From Diphasiastrum complanatum (Eukaryota; Streptophyta; Lycopodiopsida; Lycopodiales; Lycopodiaceae): DNA of 64,000 bases. This document shows, in pieces, positions 25,605 to 35,440 of the stretch. The notes beneath the pieces were generated by a model. That model had not been told where the DNA came from. It made no database searches and saw nothing but the letters and a program-made list of their open reading frames with translations. The position numbers and the translations under genes were made by a program. The DNA is taken from the NCBI GenBank assembly GCA_029204225.1, contig CM055097.1, positions 63,341,146 through 63,405,145 on the forward strand. Reading direction: 5' to 3'. The stretch's first letter is position 1, and each line of letters begins with the position of its first letter.

Positions 25605-25712
25605 AGGAGAAGAGAAGTATGTGAAGAGTTCAAAGTAGGATGTACTTTGAATGATGTCATTGTGAATGATAGTGAGTAACAATCATTATTATATGAGTCA
25701 TTACCTAAAACA

Positions 25713-26609
25713 TTGAGTAGAAGTTCTTGTCTGAAAAAAGATAGTACTTCAACTATCCTTATGTTGAAGGTACTAATCATTTTTCTCATGGCTTCTAATG
25801 TCTTTGAGGTTTCTACTTCTTATGATGCAAAGAGGGAGTCTTATGAAGGAAAGAGCAATGAAAGATTAGTTCTTGGGAAGATCCAAGGCATGGATCTCAC
25901 ATCTCTTCATCAACTCAAAGGATTCTATGATCATGAATTGATCACTCATGATCAAGATGGCAAAAGGTTGGTTGGAGAAGACTACATGGAGCAAATCGAG
26001 AGGCAATTTCTTCAAAGCAAGGGAGATCTCATTGGTGAGCTTATTGAGGTTTTTTATGGACTCAAAAAGGCTGGATTTATTAGGTTTGATACTCATCTTC
26101 ACCTACTCTACTTCATGTTGGATGAAAATTTTGGAATCTATCTTTTGATTTATGATGGTGACATTGGTGACATTGCTTTCACTAACCTTTGCGAAAATTC
26201 GAGATCAAGCATTGATGAGATCTTGTTGGATCTAGATCATATGTTTGAGAGAGAGTATTTCCAGATGTTCAGGTCTGAAGATATTTATATCTTTGATATC
26301 TTTGATGATCAAGGGCAAGGTAAGCAAGTGGAAGCGACTCACTTTGCTTTACTCACATGTTTTGGAGAATCTTCTTGTGTAGATGATGCTATGCAAGTGG
26401 ATATTGGTTCTCATGGTTTTCATACTAGAAAAGCAAGTAACGGATCTAGAAAACAAAGTTTTTTCAATGACTTTGATGGTCAAGAGGAAGATCAAGAGGT
26501 TGGTCTCAAAGGGCTTCAACAACACAAAAGGAAAGGTGGCAATTTGGAGCTAGTCAAGAGCATCAAAGGAGGGGCATTTGGCAAAGATGTTTTGGATCTA
26601 TTTTTGTAG
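25713..26609 (+). CDS. Unidentified retroelement ORF, 298 aa
   Basis: A continuous frame inside the plus-strand LTR element. Composition is hydrophilic, rich in Asp/Glu/Lys/Gly, without membrane segments apart from a short hydrophobic N-terminus. I recognise no domain. The stretch HFALLTCFGESSCVDD recalls segments of the minus-strand ORF at 31.8-34.7 kb (YALMTSFEELFCFEE; ASLMSFGESICFGE), which hints that both elements carry the same unknown module. The first codon may not be the true start, since it could be read on from upstream. It is unlikely to be a host gene. Confidence 0.45.
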   Translation: MSRSSCLKKDSTSTILMLKVLIIFLMASNVFEVSTSYDAKRESYEGKSNERLVLGKIQGMDLTSLHQLKGFYDHELITHDQDGKRLVGEDYMEQIERQFLQSKGDLIGELIEVFYGLKKAGFIRFDTHLHLLYFMLDENFGIYLLIYDGDIGDIAFTNLCENSRSSIDEILLDLDHMFEREYFQMFRSEDIYIFDIFDDQGQGKQVEATHFALLTCFGESSCVDDAMQVDIGSHGFHTRKASNGSRKQSFFNDFDGQEEDQEVGLKGLQQHKRKGGNLELVKSIKGGAFGKDVLDLFL

Positions 26610-27026
26610 GTGTGTGAAGACTCAAGTAAGGTCAAAAGAGAAGCAAGGAAGTGTTGTTCAAGTTTACTTTACTTGTTCTATCTCATGTTTGAGCTATTTC
26701 ATGTGGATGTGTGCAAATTGTCAAGATATGGACAAACTAGCTACATTGTCTTGCAATACCTTATTGTTGGAGTTGTACTAGCATTCTTGGCTGGTTTTGC
26801 TGATGGAAATGAAGATATTGGAGGTTCATTATGTCACTCATTCATGGCCAAGTCATCAAGTGTTGATAATATCTTGTGGCAAGATGGAGATGGAGGCTCA
26901 TTCATGGAGTTTTATGGTGGAGACATATCAAGAAAGGACAAAGTTGGAGGAGACAAGCAAGAAAATGGTCATCACTCACATTTATTGTTTGGTTGCTGTA
27001 ATTTTTCAGAGAGTTCAAAGTTTTAA
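26610..27026 (+). CDS. Unidentified retroelement ORF, 138 aa
   Basis: Directly follows the preceding frame's stop. It has a hydrophobic stretch (IVLQYLIVGVVLAFLAGFA) after a Cys-rich start, then a Gly/Asp-rich tail ending in LFGCCNFSESS. I recognise no family. It lies between the unknown 298-residue ORF and the polypurine tract, so it probably belongs to the same element. Confidence 0.3.
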   Translation: MCEDSSKVKREARKCCSSLLYLFYLMFELFHVDVCKLSRYGQTSYIVLQYLIVGVVLAFLAGFADGNEDIGGSLCHSFMAKSSSVDNILWQDGDGGSFMEFYGGDISRKDKVGGDKQENGHHSHLLFGCCNFSESSKF

Positions 27027-27261
27027 GCATGGAGGAATCATTTCATTCACATTCTATTTGGTTCATGTTCTAGTTATATCTTGATGTGTAAAATTGATGT
27101 AAGAAATAGTGAAGCATCCAATTTGGACACTATTCTCTATATCAATTATGAAAGATACTTTAGAACCTTAGAAAGGAGATCTATACTTAGGATGGAGATC
27201 ATTCTAAAGTTGGATCAAAGTTCTATTGTCAAAACTATGCCAAAACTAGTTGAAGAGGGAG

Positions 27262-27800
27262 TGTGAGAGATTTCAACTAGTTTAGTCTAGTTTAGTCATA
27301 TTTTGGTAAATTGTCAATAAGAGGCCAAAACTCATTTTAGACTTAGAGATAAACTTTTTGAAGTTATATTAGTTTAAAATACATTCAATAAACACTTTTT
27401 GAAAGTGTGGGAAAGTTGCTAGTCGAGTTTGAGAGAGATTCAAATTTGAACTTTGGGTACATTGAATCTAGACCCAAAAATAGTAGGGTTTACATTTTGG
27501 AGGGAAAGCCAAGTGGCCAAATAGGGTTTGGAAACTCTATAAAAGGATTTAACTCGTGGAGAGACACATCTTCTCTCTTCTCTCTCTCATTTCATCATTA
27601 TACATGGTTCTCTTTGGGTTCTACTATCTATTGGTGCACTATCTTGATGATATCTTGCAATTCTATGAGTAGAATGGTCATTTATTGCTATTTTCGGTTT
27701 ATCACATGTGAAATACAGTAGGGTACTGTAATTGTATGGACATCAACCATATTTTATGTTTTGGTTCATGTTTGATCAGTATCTCTTAGAGTTTGCATCT
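27262..27800 (+). repeat. Putative 3' LTR with TATA box
   Basis: Begins TGTGAGAGATTTC right after the polypurine tract at 27252-27261. TATAAAAGG at 27538-27546 would be its promoter, followed by a CT-rich start region. The right end is uncertain and no partner LTR was found upstream. Confidence 0.5.
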
Positions 27801-28690
27801 CATTTTGTATGTAGATGCTGATTTTTCTATATTGGCAGGATTGTTGGTTTGCTCCTTATTGTAACCAAAGATCAGAGACATGGATTGGATCTTGAATGAT
27901 CTGAAATCCTTCACACAATCTACAAATAAGTTTATCTACAAGCAAGAAGTAATCTGAACATAAATAAAATGATCACTCAATCACAACATACACAACCTAG
28001 ATTATGGAACAATGATTATTCAGTCGTGAAGAAAATGCAATCTAAATGGAGGCAGAGTCGTGTTCTTCCTTAGACAATACTCTGTAATAATAGAGATAAA
28101 GAACAAAAGAACTGTGCTCTAGATGTTCGATTGATTGACTTGATAGATAATTGAGATAATTCAATGTCTGTGGAGCTAACCGAACAACTGATAAGTTGTT
28201 GAATATATACACATGGCTAACTAATTAAAAGAATAGTTAATATGTACTTTACAATTAGGATTAAGGCACTACGTGTTGTTGGTAGTCGCCTTCGAATGAT
28301 ATTTGATTCTATTTGGTCGTGATGAAGGTATTGATGAGCCGCCGATTGTTCGAGTTGACTTTTGAAGTTGATATTGATATATGAGTAATTGGTGAGGTTG
28401 AATTGTCGATGTGAGTGTCCGACGAATAGTCAGTGTCGATTGAGTAGATGTGACCGACGAATAGTCGGAGTAGGCCGAATAGTCAAAGGATGGCCGAATA
28501 GTTGGTGTCGATCTTTTGTACATCTGTAGACTATCAGGAAACAAGTGTATTTTTGCAAAGTATGCGACTGCACAATTATTTACAAAAAAAAGTCAATCCT
28601 TTTGAGGAGGAACAATCAGATAAAGTACAACATGATATGCCAGAGCATAGATTAGCAGAGATATAGGGATGGAGAGGATAGAAATTCAAA
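27801..28690. other. Unassigned stretch with recurring CGAATAGTC/CGACTATTC motifs
   Basis: No gene is recognised. Between about 28390 and 28510 the phrase (C/A)CGAATAGT(C/T) recurs four times. The remainder is AT-rich and probably of LTR origin. Confidence 0.4.
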
Positions 28691-28699
28691 ATTTGTCCC

Positions 28700-30515
28700 T
28701 ATCACACCCAACCGTGCGATATCCATCAGCTCTCCATCTTAGAGCTGGCTCACAAAGCTCCATGCCTTGCCCATTTGCATTTGCAGTATTCCGATTCCAT
28801 CATGAATCACCCCTATAAGTCCTGTCCAATCTAATGCCTCAAGTCTATCCACAAATAGTTGTCCCATAATGATTACCTTGTCATCCTACAGTCCAATGCC
28901 ACTCTGCTCCATAACTACAATGGCTTGATTTGGATTGACTTAGTAACTACAAAAATCTGCAAAATGTCACACTTGCAAAGAGTCTCCAAGTGTGATTGCT
29001 GACCCGTTCTTCATCTCCATTGTTTCCCACACATAGTATCTTGCCCAATGGCTTCCAACTAGCACCACCATGTATTTCTATCACCCGTGACCATCAAAAT
29101 GTGTGTATCTCCAAGCTAACTCCAATCTCTCCCTCGAATGAAAAGTTTTCAAGTTATAGATGCATGTGTCAATGTAGCTATCACCCGACTCGACACTTCC
29201 ATTGCCGATCATTCTTGTGAGAGGAATCCCCCAAATGTCACCTGACATTGGTCTGTTCTAACTCCAAAAGTTAAACATGATTACGAGCATTTTCTGCTCA
29301 TAACCTGTCATTCCATGCCTAACTCTCACCTGTGAATACTTGCTCTCTCAAAATTATTGATGCCAATGATGAGTAGTCAAGATGCCAAACTATAGATCTA
29401 TCGCCAAAACTAGCATTCTCCACACACACCATTTCGCTATCATTCGCCCTCATACTGCATTGGCATGCTGTTAGGTGGCACATAGCTAGGGAGAGTGAGC
29501 GGATGCTTGGAGCCCAGAGAGACAGGTGATGCTTTGATGATCGGCTTGGATAGCATGATGGTGACCAGGATTGGAGACATCAGGTGAGCTCAGTGAGTGG
29601 ATGACGAGTCTGTTGGAGTGGCACTCAAGAAGATGCAACAAATGCTCAGGTATGATACGTCATTGGTTGTATAAGAGATGTTCTTCAACTGGTGCATCAT
29701 TTATTGTGTGACAGGTCAGGCCTACTTGGAGATAGGTGGCACAGATTGTATCACGAGAGAGGTGGTATAGATCCTAAGGGCATGGAGTGCATTACGGGGT
29801 GATGTGGACCTAGCATGTCTATAGTTGTGAGCCAACATGGATGGAGATGATTATTCCTGAAGTAACAACTAATACATTGGTGAGTACTCAGGTGAGTTGC
29901 ATGGTCATATGCACAGGTTGGTGATCTCCAATTTGGTGTCAAATTTTGTTATTTCTATCCATCATTATTTGATAAGCAGGATGTAGTTTGTTTGGTTAGA
30001 TCTAGTTGGAGTCTAGTTGCACTACAGGTGGACAGTTTCTTGGGGAGCTATTAGTGGGTAATGGTGATCAAATGGTACACTACTGTATAGGTTTCTGGTA
30101 GAGCTATCCTACCTGATATGTTGTGGATCGTGGGTGAGTCTCTCATCATGATAATGGATCTTATGTGCATTTGCTTTGGTTGGGTTGACATGATGGATAT
30201 AGTGGTGAGATATGTTTCTTGGTGAGAAGCCTATGTACTGGTCAAATCAGAGTTGGCAACATCAAACATGGGAGAGTTGAATCGGCATGGGATCTAGGAT
30301 TGGCAAATCATTATCAGTATAGGTATAGCCTATGGTGAGATTTGTGTACATTCATCCACTGAGTCCTTGGTATACTCTTGTGCTTAGATAATGGAAAATG
30401 GATGGGGATCAGCTTTCAAGATTGATTGGGCAGTATGGCAAGGCAAAGTGGCTTGGCTTGGACGTGAGGGCATCTTGGTTATGGTGTGGGGCCATGATCG
30501 AGGATATGATTTTGT
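28700..30515. repeat. Dispersed repeat copy 1, with internal inversion
   Basis: 29465-29720 and 30205-30515 match 54722-55320 in the same orientation (for example ATCAGAGTTGGCAAC, GATGGTGACCAGGAT and GACGTGAGGGCATCTTG). In contrast, about 28700-29420 matches the left part of that copy, 53985-54640, in reverse complement (for example GACTACTCATCATTGGC and TTGGAAGCCATTGG). So this copy has its left ~0.7 kb flipped, and also holds about 480 bp (29720-30205) that the other copy lacks. Context at the other copy suggests the 3' end or LTR of a Ty3/gypsy element. Confidence 0.75.
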
Positions 30516-30849
30516 GACCAGTGGTGTAGCAATGGATCTACGGGCGACACATGTGTTGGTACGATAGGATACCACTTTTGGGCAGGCCATGGCCATCTAT
30601 GTGACGCTTTACCATTTGTGTTGGTTTGCATGAATGTGGATGTGCTGGCATGTTACCTTGTCACAAGTGTCTAGATCTGAGTTGGAGTTGTATGTGTTTA
30701 TGCATTTGCTATGTCAGAAGCAAAGTAATCATTTGATATGCTCAATGACTTGTTGTCATGTCTACTAGCTGTCTATCTGGTGAGGGTATAGTCTTATGGT
30801 GGCAGTAAGATTTTCTCAGGTTGAGCCTCAGTTGCTCATTTATGTCAAC

Positions 30850-31713
30850 TGTGAAATTTCAGAGAAATAAATACCAAGAATGGATCTAGATCAGATCCTC
30901 AAGAGGTGTTGGAAGCTAGATTACATGATCTACTAATCAACCAATGATTAGATCTAGAATTAGATCAATTCCCCATCAAAAATCTAGCAAGAACAACAAG
31001 CAAATGATTAAACTTGAGACCTACTGCCTTCACACGTGTGAAGAACAGTACCTGTACAGACTTACAGCAGAGAGTGAAGTACACAAGTGTTAGAAAGCAA
31101 TAGAACCATAAAATCACAACACAAATATGAGAATACTCAAGATATGCCTCCAAAACCAAGATCTTGCCTCATTTATTTCTCAAAGTGGATCCATCATGGA
31201 TTAAATACAAAAATCATCATACTCTCTCTCTAAGCCACTTCCAGCACGTGTGAGACAGGTCATAGTTCTTATCCATATCCACTTTGGCTAAGATTCCATT
31301 AATTTGCCACATCATCATTGGTGGCTAGTGTTGACCTTCTAGATTCCTACAAATTAGGAGATAGGTCCTACAATCTAGGAGATTTGACTTTTGACTTGTA
31401 TGAAAGATATATACAATGGATCTGAACTTTCTATATGATATTTCACACGTGGGAGACCACTCCTACCCATGTGATATAGCATTTTCTACCACTAGAATGG
31501 TGCCAAGTGTCATAATACTACTAAACTAGTTTTTGGCCAATTTAGCCACTAGTTTCCAAATTAAATGATATGTACAACCTTTATGATCTATCTAAATGAC
31601 TTAGGCATAGATTGCACACGTGGGAACAGGCTCCACACATGTCTAATGATGATAGGTACAAGTCATTATGGTATTTACAAGATTTAACCAAGTTAGCTTT
31701 TGCCAATTTTAAA
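30850..31713 (-). repeat. LTR (about 860 bp), probable 3' LTR of the minus-strand element
   Basis: Its reverse complement matches the solo LTR at 32448-33279, for example GTGTGGAGCCTGTTCCCACG, AAACTAGTTTTTGGCC and ATCCTCAAGAGG. On the minus strand a polypurine tract (TTTTGAGGAGGAG, near 31712-31724) precedes it, as expected for a 3' LTR. Its outer end is TGTGAAATTTC (plus strand, from 30850). The 5' LTR partner was not found; CACACGTGTG at 36192 and 36378 may mark a decayed remnant. Confidence 0.75.
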
Positions 31714-32447
31714 ACTCCTCCTCAAAACTAACTTGATACATCTATGGTACATCTATTTACAACACTTAAGGCTGATCATTGCAGGTTCATAGGTGTAAAG
31801 ATCAGCCAATGAGTTTGATGAAGATCCGAGATCACCATATCCATGATAGTGCCTCCTTGATGTTGACTTCTTTGATGAACTTGAGAGCTTTGCACCACTT
31901 GATCACTTTTTCCATTGATTTGTTCCATCCTTGAAACATATGGTTCATCCAAAAGCTCCTCCTCCTTAAAAATAGCTGAAATTCTATGAGAAAATAAAGA
32001 TTCCTTCTTGATTCATAAGGATCACAAAGATCCAACATCATGTTACCAAGATCTTGAGAATTAGGCTCATCAACATTGGCAAGACTATGCATGCTATAAT
32101 AACCAAGAGTTCGCATCATATCTTCATGCTTGATTTCCATTCTAATCTCAGATCTAATGAGGCTAAATACTTCATTATGGAGATAAGTGTCCTTAGAGGA
32201 TGATTCACTTACTCTCATAAAGAGTTTACAATTTGCCTCAATACATGAAAAAAGACAAATTTTCACACTATGAGTGAGCAAATCACTCTTGCTCTTGCAA
32301 GACTCAAGAGCATACATTTGATGAAATAACCATTTGCTTTCTAATTGATCTAAAATCAATTTGAAATCATTAAGAACATCAACTAGGTTCTCAAGAGAGA
32401 CACCATACTCAACTAGTATTGCTTTACTCCAACTTTGAGTTGCAAAA

Positions 32448-33279
32448 TGTGAAAAATGCAAAAATAAGCTTGGTAGAGGCCAAAAATCTTGTATATAGAT
32501 AAACACACATGTGTGGAGCCTGTTCCCACGTGTGAAACTAGTGTACTTGTCATGTACCATAATCATATAGGATGTACATATAATTTAATTCAAGTTCTAG
32601 TGGCTAAAAAGGCCAAAAACTAGTTTTCTAAACATATGACACATGGCATCAATCTATTGATTGCATGAGCCACATCCTTTGGATAGGTGTCATATCACAT
32701 GTGTAGAGGACATCTCACATGTGTGGAATAAGCTGAAGTAGGCGAATTTTGACTTCTAGAAGATTTTCAAGTAGATCTCCATATAGAAGAAAAATGGACC
32801 AAAAGTGCTCAAAATAGAAAGTTTTGTCCAAGTGTCAGTTTTGCATGATGAATCATCATATGAGAAAGCACCTTCACACATGTGGGATCAGAGGGATGAT
32901 CAGTACCACGAGCTCCCACTTATTGTATATATAGAGCCACATTTGGCCATAATCAATGTGAGACACCAATCTTGGTTTTGGAAGCAATTTTGCGTGATTC
33001 TCTCCATTTGTCTACATTTGTTTTGATTATTTTGAGGTTCTATCTATGTGTACTTGATTTTCAGGTTGGATTCCGTACTCAGACAATTTTTCACACGTGT
33101 GAAACCATAAAGTACACTTACCTTCAATTAATTGTTGTTCTTGTTAGGATTTTGTGTCTAGAATTGATCTAGATTGATCTTAATCTGAAGTAGATTGATG
33201 GATCAAGTAATCTGACAACCAATCCCTCTTGAGGATTAGATTAGGATCCACTCTTGGTCCTTTTTGTACTTTTTTCACA
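32448..33279 (+). mobile_element. Solo LTR, 832 bp, with CAAAA target-site duplications
   Basis: Ends are TGTGAAAAA... and ...TTTTTCACA. CAAAA flanks both sides (32443-32447 and 33280-33284). TATATATAG at 32926-32934 is a good promoter box, giving plus-strand sense. It sits in opposite orientation inside the ORF of a related element, and the flanking frame rejoins in phase when it is skipped. It probably arose by LTR-LTR recombination of a full insertion. Confidence 0.9.
32504..33101. promoter_or_regulatory. Array of CACGTG/CACATGTG palindromes in the solo LTR
   Basis: Palindromes lie at 32504-32515 (CACACATGTGTG), 32527-32532 (CACGTG), 32696-32703 and 32716-32723 (CACATGTG), 32877-32884 (CACATGTG) and 33092-33101 (CACACGTGTG). 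Five are upstream of the TATA box and one downstream. These are G-box/E-box cores bound by plant bZIP and bHLH factors. Confidence 0.6.
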
Positions 33280-34729
33280 CAAAAGTCTCACCAAAGCAAA
33301 TTGATTCACCAAATGACATAAGAGAAGCAAGCATAAGATGTATACCACTTGAAATGTGCTCATCTTTCCCTTGAAATGTGAGCCATATGAGCTCAACCAT
33401 GTCTCTTGATATTCTTCTTGGAATCATAACTTGAGAAGGACTCTCCTCCTCAATCCTTGGCACACTTGAACCTTGAGATGACTCCTTAAGATCAACTTCT
33501 TGGTGCTCCTCCTTGATGGAAATCCGAGACCTCCATGTCTCATAATGATCACAATAAACATGACCATACATTGTGCACTTTCTGTGATCAACAATATTAC
33601 TTATGCTAGAACCATAAGTCCAAAAATCACCACAACTTGACATGATTTTTCTAATATTGAAATCAAGAAGTATTTCTATCTCAATAAGGCTAACTACTTG
33701 CTTATGGATATAAGTGTCCACTTTGGATGCTTCACTTATTCTCATAAGAAGTTTACAACTTGCCTTTAAAATTGAAAATTTAAAACTTTCAACATTATGA
33801 ATGAACACATCATTCATGATCTTATTGAAACCGAAAGAAAATACATCATGAAGACATTTCCATTTCCTTTTCTTTATACTCAATGTAAGTTTACAAGGAA
33901 AACATGCTTTGCTATCTATTAAGGCATCACACTCAACTAGTATTGCCTTAATCCACATTTGAGATACAAAAATCTCTTCAAAGCAAAATAATTCTTCAAA
34001 AGATGTCATGAGAGCATAAATGGAACTATTTTCATTTCGTGATTGCTCCTCCTTAATTTTGCTTGGTTTCTCTTGGATCATAACAATAACTTTGAACTTA
34101 TCCAAAGTTCCAAACAAAATGCTTTCCAAGAACATGAAATAAATCCAAGTGACATTCATGAAAGAAACATCTTTCTTTGCATCTTGAACCAAACAATGCA
34201 CTTCCAAATGAAAAACTTCTAGAGATTTGAAATGTGTGGTGATGGACTTTTGAAGACAACTCTTGTAAGTCCTTGTGAGACTCCAAGCCTCATGCATCTT
34301 TCCACAAAGGAAACACATTTCCTTGGATTTGTCCTTCTTGCCTTTGCATTTTGCACTTGAAGCTCCATCCTTCACCTCGGCCCCCTTGCTTTGGTTCTCC
34401 TTGGATGGATTGGTCTTCATTTTGTAGCATCTTGAGACAAAATGATCTCTCTTGCCACAAAGGTTGCATTTAGGATCCTTACTTGCCTCCAATAGGTTGC
34501 CACCTATTGATGCCATGATGAGGAAGTAAAACTTTTTGATATGACTTTTCAAAATGTAATTTGTGACTCTCAAGAAACTAGATTTGAACACATTCAACAA
34601 TCTAGAAGGATCTACACAAGATCTAGACCACAAATTTTGAATCATATCTCTTTTCAACCTAGTCAATTGGAAACTAATCTTTGCTTTGATCACTAAGACA
34701 AAAGCACTCTATCAAATCACAAAAATTAG

Positions 34730-35440
34730 ATCCAAACACCCCTATTGGACTCAACAAACACCAATGACTCTTTCTTTTGAGAGTTGGAATGGATTTGAAA
34801 AGATTTGACTCCTAGATTTTCCTTTTCTCTTGACTAGTTCACTCACTTTTGATATTCTTGAACAATGGATGGGTTTTGTTTCAAATACTTGAAAATCAAA
34901 CTTAATCACTTCTTTTGGACTCACTCTTGACCCAAATAATCTCACTCTTGAGATTTGGATTGAATTTGATTTGATTTGACAACAAATTAAACCACTAATT
35001 TTCACAAAAAATTTTTATCTACACTAGATCACATAAACTTGACATGTATACTTGATTCAAACACAAAAAGATCAGATCCAATCACCCCTTTTGGAATCCT
35101 CTTGACCCAAAGAATATCACTCTTGAGATTTGGAATGGACATGAAATGGTTTGATAACAATCTATGTCAATAATTTTTCACCAAGCTTAAAAATTAGACA
35201 TCTAGAGATTCACAAAGATCCCAACCATGTATGAACACTCAAATATGGACTCCTCCTTGTTCTATACTCCCAATGGGATCACAACTTGACCCTCACCCTC
35301 TCACAAAGAAAGTTGAATTAGAACTTATTTGAGTTTCATACATACAATGTCAAAATGTGCTAAAAAATTGAATTCATTCACCCCTATTGGACTCCACCAA
35401 GTACCAATGACTCTACCTCTTTAGAGTTGGAATGAAATTC
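34730..35440. repeat. Diverged tandem repeats, about 175-bp spacing
   Basis: A phrase like CCCCTATTGGACTC...GACTCT...GAG(A/T)TTGGAATGGA recurs near 34738, 34911, 35086 and 35379, with a weaker copy near 35270. Unit spacing is about 175 bp in the left part. It lies upstream (5') of the zinc-knuckle ORF and is probably the leader of that element. Confidence 0.5.

Larger units (their letters stand above)
24712..27261 (+). mobile_element. Non-autonomous LTR retrotransposon with protease but no integrase or RT
   Basis: The internal region begins with a copia-gag-like start (MATSSVFMLEGNDRLT, then a stop). It continues at 24770 with IDSGASSHMT, the aspartic-protease motif of copia elements. It ends at a polypurine tract (27252-27261) just before a TGTGAGAG LTR start. 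Between protease and polypurine tract, where integrase, RT and RNase H should lie, are ORFs I cannot match to any family. That suggests a non-autonomous derivative, or an element that picked up foreign sequence. Confidence 0.65.
31832..34693 (-). pseudogene. Retroelement gag-like ORF with zinc knuckle, split by a solo LTR
   Basis: The frame from 34693 contains a CCHC zinc knuckle (CNLCGKRDHFVSRC), a basic linker and a second Cys cluster (CFLCGKMHEAW). A long unrecognised region follows. At 33280 it is interrupted by the solo LTR. On the far side, from 32447, the frame resumes in phase (FGETF, then ATQSWSKAILVE) and ends at 31832. The tail repeats an upstream module: KAILVE..., then (A/S)CKL(F/L)MR(V/I)SE. 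No protease, integrase or RT was found. The polypurine tract and LTR just below show it is the internal region of an LTR element. Confidence 0.75.

Noticed and set aside
28700-30515. Protein-coding gene in this stretch
   Set aside because: No conserved frame between the two copies; differences and indels ignore codon phase.
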